DNA from: [Clostridium] aminophilum DSM 10710
Lineage (GTDB): Bacteria; Bacillota; Clostridia; Lachnospirales; Lachnospiraceae
Assembly: GCF_000711825.1 (NCBI RefSeq)
Contig: NZ_JONJ01000015.1
Coordinates: 1-64,000 of the forward strand
DNA length: 64,000 nucleotides
Direction of reading: 5' to 3'
The translations under genes and the position numbers were made by a program. This document shows, one piece after another, positions 62,079 through 64,000 of this stretch (position 1 is its first letter; each line of letters starts with the position of its first letter). The notes beneath the pieces are model-generated. The model made no database searches and was not told the DNA's origin. It saw only the letters and a program-made list of their open reading frames with translations.

Positions 62079-63109
62079 CAGCCAATCACCTCTTTCTTTC
62101 CGTACATCTCATTGTAGTAGTTCTGGTATTCGCCGGAAATGATGTTTTCCCACCACTCCTTGTTGTCGAGATACCACTGAATGGTCATCTTGATGCCGTC
62201 CTTGAACATGGTCTCCGGAAGCCATCCCAGTTCATTGTGGATCTTGGTCGGATCGATGGCATATCTCTGATCGTGACCCTTGCGGTCGGTTACATGCTCA
62301 ATCAGGCTCTCCGGCTTCTGCAGGTTTTCGCAGATGAGTTTGACAATGTCGATGTTCTTCATCTCGTTGTGTCCGCCGATGTTGTATACCTCGCCGACGG
62401 TACCCTTGTGAATGATCAGATCAATGGCTTTGCAGTGGTCGCCGACATAGAGCCAGTCGCGGACATTGAGACCTTCGCCGTATACCGGAAGCTTCTTATC
62501 CGCCAGCGCGTTGGCGATCATCAGCGGGATCAGCTTCTCTGGGAACTGGTACGGGCCGTAGTTGTTGGAGCAGCGGCTGACGGTTACCGGAAGGCCGTAA
62601 GTTCTGTGATAAGCCATGACCAGAAGATCCGCGGAAGCCTTGGAAGTGCTGTACGGGCTGGAAGTGTGGATCGGAGTATCCTCGTGGAAGAACAGATCCG
62701 GGCGATCCAGCGGAAGGTCTCCGTATACCTCATCGGTGGAAACCTGATGATATCTCTTGATGCCATACTTGCGGCATGCATCCATCAGAACCGCGGTTCC
62801 GATGATGTTGGTCTGAAGGAAGATCTCCGGATTCTCGATGGAGCGGTCAACGTGAGACTCCGCCGCAAAATTGACCACCATATCCGGATGCTCCTCCTCG
62901 AAGAGCTTGTACACGCCTTCGCGGTCACAGATATCCAGCTTGACAAAGCGGAAATTCTTGTTGTCCATCACGGACTTCAGTGTGGAAAGGTTTCCGGCAT
63001 AGGTCAGCGCGTCCACGCAGACAATGCGATAGTCCGGATACTTCTCCAGCATATGGAACACAAAGTTACTGCCGATAAACCCGGCGCCGCCGGTTACGAT
63101 AATATTCAT
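62078..63109 (-). CDS. rmlB: dTDP-glucose 4,6-dehydratase
   Basis: Second step of dTDP-sugar synthesis. 343 aa short-chain dehydrogenase: NAD site [11 protein letters not shown], catalytic [16 protein letters not shown] (YxxxK) and [18 protein letters not shown]. Upstream leader (63110-63194) has a GAGGA-type ribosome binding site. Confidence 0.97.
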   Translation of the reverse strand: MNIIVTGGAGFIGSNFVFHMLEKYPDYRIVCVDALTYAGNLSTLKSVMDNKNFRFVKLDICDREGVYKLFEEEHPDMVVNFAAESHVDRSIENPEIFLQTNIIGTAVLMDACRKYGIKRYHQVSTDEVYGDLPLDRPDLFFHEDTPIHTSSPYSTSKASADLLVMAYHRTYGLPVTVSRCSNNYGPYQFPEKLIPLMIANALADKKLPVYGEGLNVRDWLYVGDHCKAIDLIIHKGTVGEVYNIGGHNEMKNIDIVKLICENLQKPESLIEHVTDRKGHDQRYAIDPTKIHNELGWLPETMFKDGIKMTIQWYLDNKEWWENIISGEYQNYYNEMYGKKEVIG

Positions 63110-63194
63110 CTTTTATCCTCCTCAAGGTAATGTCTCGTTACAATAGATTTCTCACTGATTTGAGGCCTCTGTTTCTTTACGCTGTAGATTCTAA

Positions 63195-63215
63195 AAGGTG
63201 ACGTTACGTCACCTT
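63195..63215 (-). terminator. Short terminator before rmlB
   Basis: AAGGTGACG-TTA-CGTCACCTT; on the minus strand TTTTAG follows. It ends the methyltransferase transcript 75 nt after its stop. Confidence 0.7.
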
Positions 63216-63290
63216 CAAGTCTTTTCCTATCATATCATGCAAAATCAGCACATGCAACAAAACTGCCGAATGGTTTTTGGTTGTTTTGCG

Positions 63291-64000
63291 CTATTTTTCC
63301 GCAAGAAACACTCCTGCATCCTTTGTAATATGAAAACCAGTCTTCACTTTCCGGTTCACAAAGTCATGGAATTCCTTGTAACGGTCCAAAAGAAGCCGGT
63401 TCTGATTGCCGTGACAGGACAAAATGTAAGCAATCAGCGGCTCCGCATCCGAAATCTCAATGGCATCCTCGTACCGTCTCAGCTCAGAATTCCGGAAAAT
63501 CCCGTTTAGCGCCTCGCCGCCATTTTCCAGTCCAAACCGGTCATAGAGATGTTCGGCTGCCAGCACAATCTCCGGATTAAACTCCTGCACGAGCGTTGTG
63601 ATCTCTCTCATGTGCGCCCGGCCATAGGTTCCGGCCACAAGCCGTCCGCCTTTTGTCAGCACACGGGCAATCTCCCCGAGGGCCTTCTCCAGCGGGTCAC
63701 AGTAAAACAGTACATGATTGGCGATCACCAGATCAAAGCTCTCATCCTTATACGGGATTTTCACTCCGTCAAACCGCCGGAAATGAAATCTCCGGTCTTT
63801 CCCCAGCGCGCGCTTTGCATCGCGAAGCATACCGTCGGAGATATCGGAGAGCGTGATCTCAATCGAATCCGGAATCCGATCCGCGTTTTCCGACCACAAT
63901 GCGCCATTTCCGCATCCGATCTCCAGAACCTTCATTCCATCCCGAAGACCACACTGCTCCATCACCCAGGCAAACCATCCCTGCCGGTTCACGGAATAGT
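63291..64000 (-). CDS. Class I SAM methyltransferase, 5' end cut by the window
   Basis: The reading frame stays open to position 64000, with YSVNRQGWFAWVMEQCG at the edge, so the true start probably lies outside; an in-frame Met-like start near 63992 is unlikely to be real because the family continues upstream. Motifs: VLEIGCGNGALW (SAM site), ITLSDISDGMLRDA, FDLVIANHVLFYCDPLEKALGEIARVLTKGG. Substrate unknown. A terminator separates it from rmlB. Confidence 0.85.
   Translation of the reverse strand, partial: YSVNRQGWFAWVMEQCGLRDGMKVLEIGCGNGALWSENADRIPDSIEITLSDISDGMLRDAKRALGKDRRFHFRRFDGVKIPYKDESFDLVIANHVLFYCDPLEKALGEIARVLTKGGRLVAGTYGRAHMREITTLVQEFNPEIVLAAEHLYDRFGLENGGEALNGIFRNSELRRYEDAIEISDAEPLIAYILSCHGNQNRLLLDRYKEFHDFVNRKVKTGFHITKDAGVFLAEK

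Overview
The window looks like a chromosomal segment of a motile, anaerobic, low-to-mid GC Firmicute, most likely a Lachnospiraceae-type Clostridium relative. This rests on gene content and order: FliW/CsrA next to flgM-flgN-flgK-flgL, HrcA/CIRCE control of grpE-dnaK-dnaJ, AddAB rather than RecBCD, a class B sortase, the NfnAB electron-bifurcating pair, and strong AGGAGG-type ribosome binding sites. No rRNA, tRNA, CRISPR array, transposase or prophage gene was seen. Most genes lie on the minus strand.

Region 1 (1-13.4 kb) is motility. It holds a 5' flagellin fragment, an unknown 502-aa protein, a lytic transglycosylase, a FlhB-C-like protein, a FliK-like protein, then flgM, flgN, flgK, flgL, fliW, csrA, and a chemoreceptor. 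Five promoters share a sigma-28-like pattern (T[T/A]AT, 15-16 nt, G[C/T]CGAT[A/G][A/G]), upstream of flagellin, the FliK-like gene, flgM, flgK and the chemoreceptor. The flagellin leader carries an exact match to the CsrA consensus ACANGGANGU plus a GGA in its Shine-Dalgarno, so the FliW-CsrA pair encoded 10 kb away probably controls flagellin translation.

Region 2 (13.4-42.1 kb) is mostly housekeeping: a lipoprotein, addB-addA, an unknown protein, a class B sortase with a DUF1292 protein, a cobalamin adenosyltransferase with a UvrD-type helicase, gltX, mgtE behind a long structured leader, pnp, rpsO, an L,D-transpeptidase, and the hrcA-grpE-dnaK-dnaJ operon with a perfect CIRCE and a perfect -35 box.

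Region 3 (42.1-51.7 kb) is the accessory part. It has a secreted 3D-domain protein, two NHLM/NHLP-type bacteriocin-export ABC transporters, and, divergently, a stand-alone reverse transcriptase of a class I cannot assign. Convergent with the RT are a small cyclic-nucleotide-binding-fold protein and acetolactate decarboxylase, followed by a NERD/zinc-ribbon protein. The peptidase domain of the first transporter lacks its catalytic Cys and His. No precursor peptide or HlyD-type adaptor is visible. The 316-nt divergent region contains a closed, multi-stem RNA-like element. This RT/exporter/cNMP neighbourhood is the best candidate for an undescribed system.

Region 4 (51.7-64 kb) holds rlmI, nfnB-nfnA with a palindrome over the promoter, dihydrofolate reductase, a membrane acyltransferase, a DUF1461 membrane protein, a fused AmmeMemoRadiSam B-A protein, a broken acyltransferase remnant, a small membrane protein, rmlB-rmlA of dTDP-sugar synthesis, and a methyltransferase cut by the window end.
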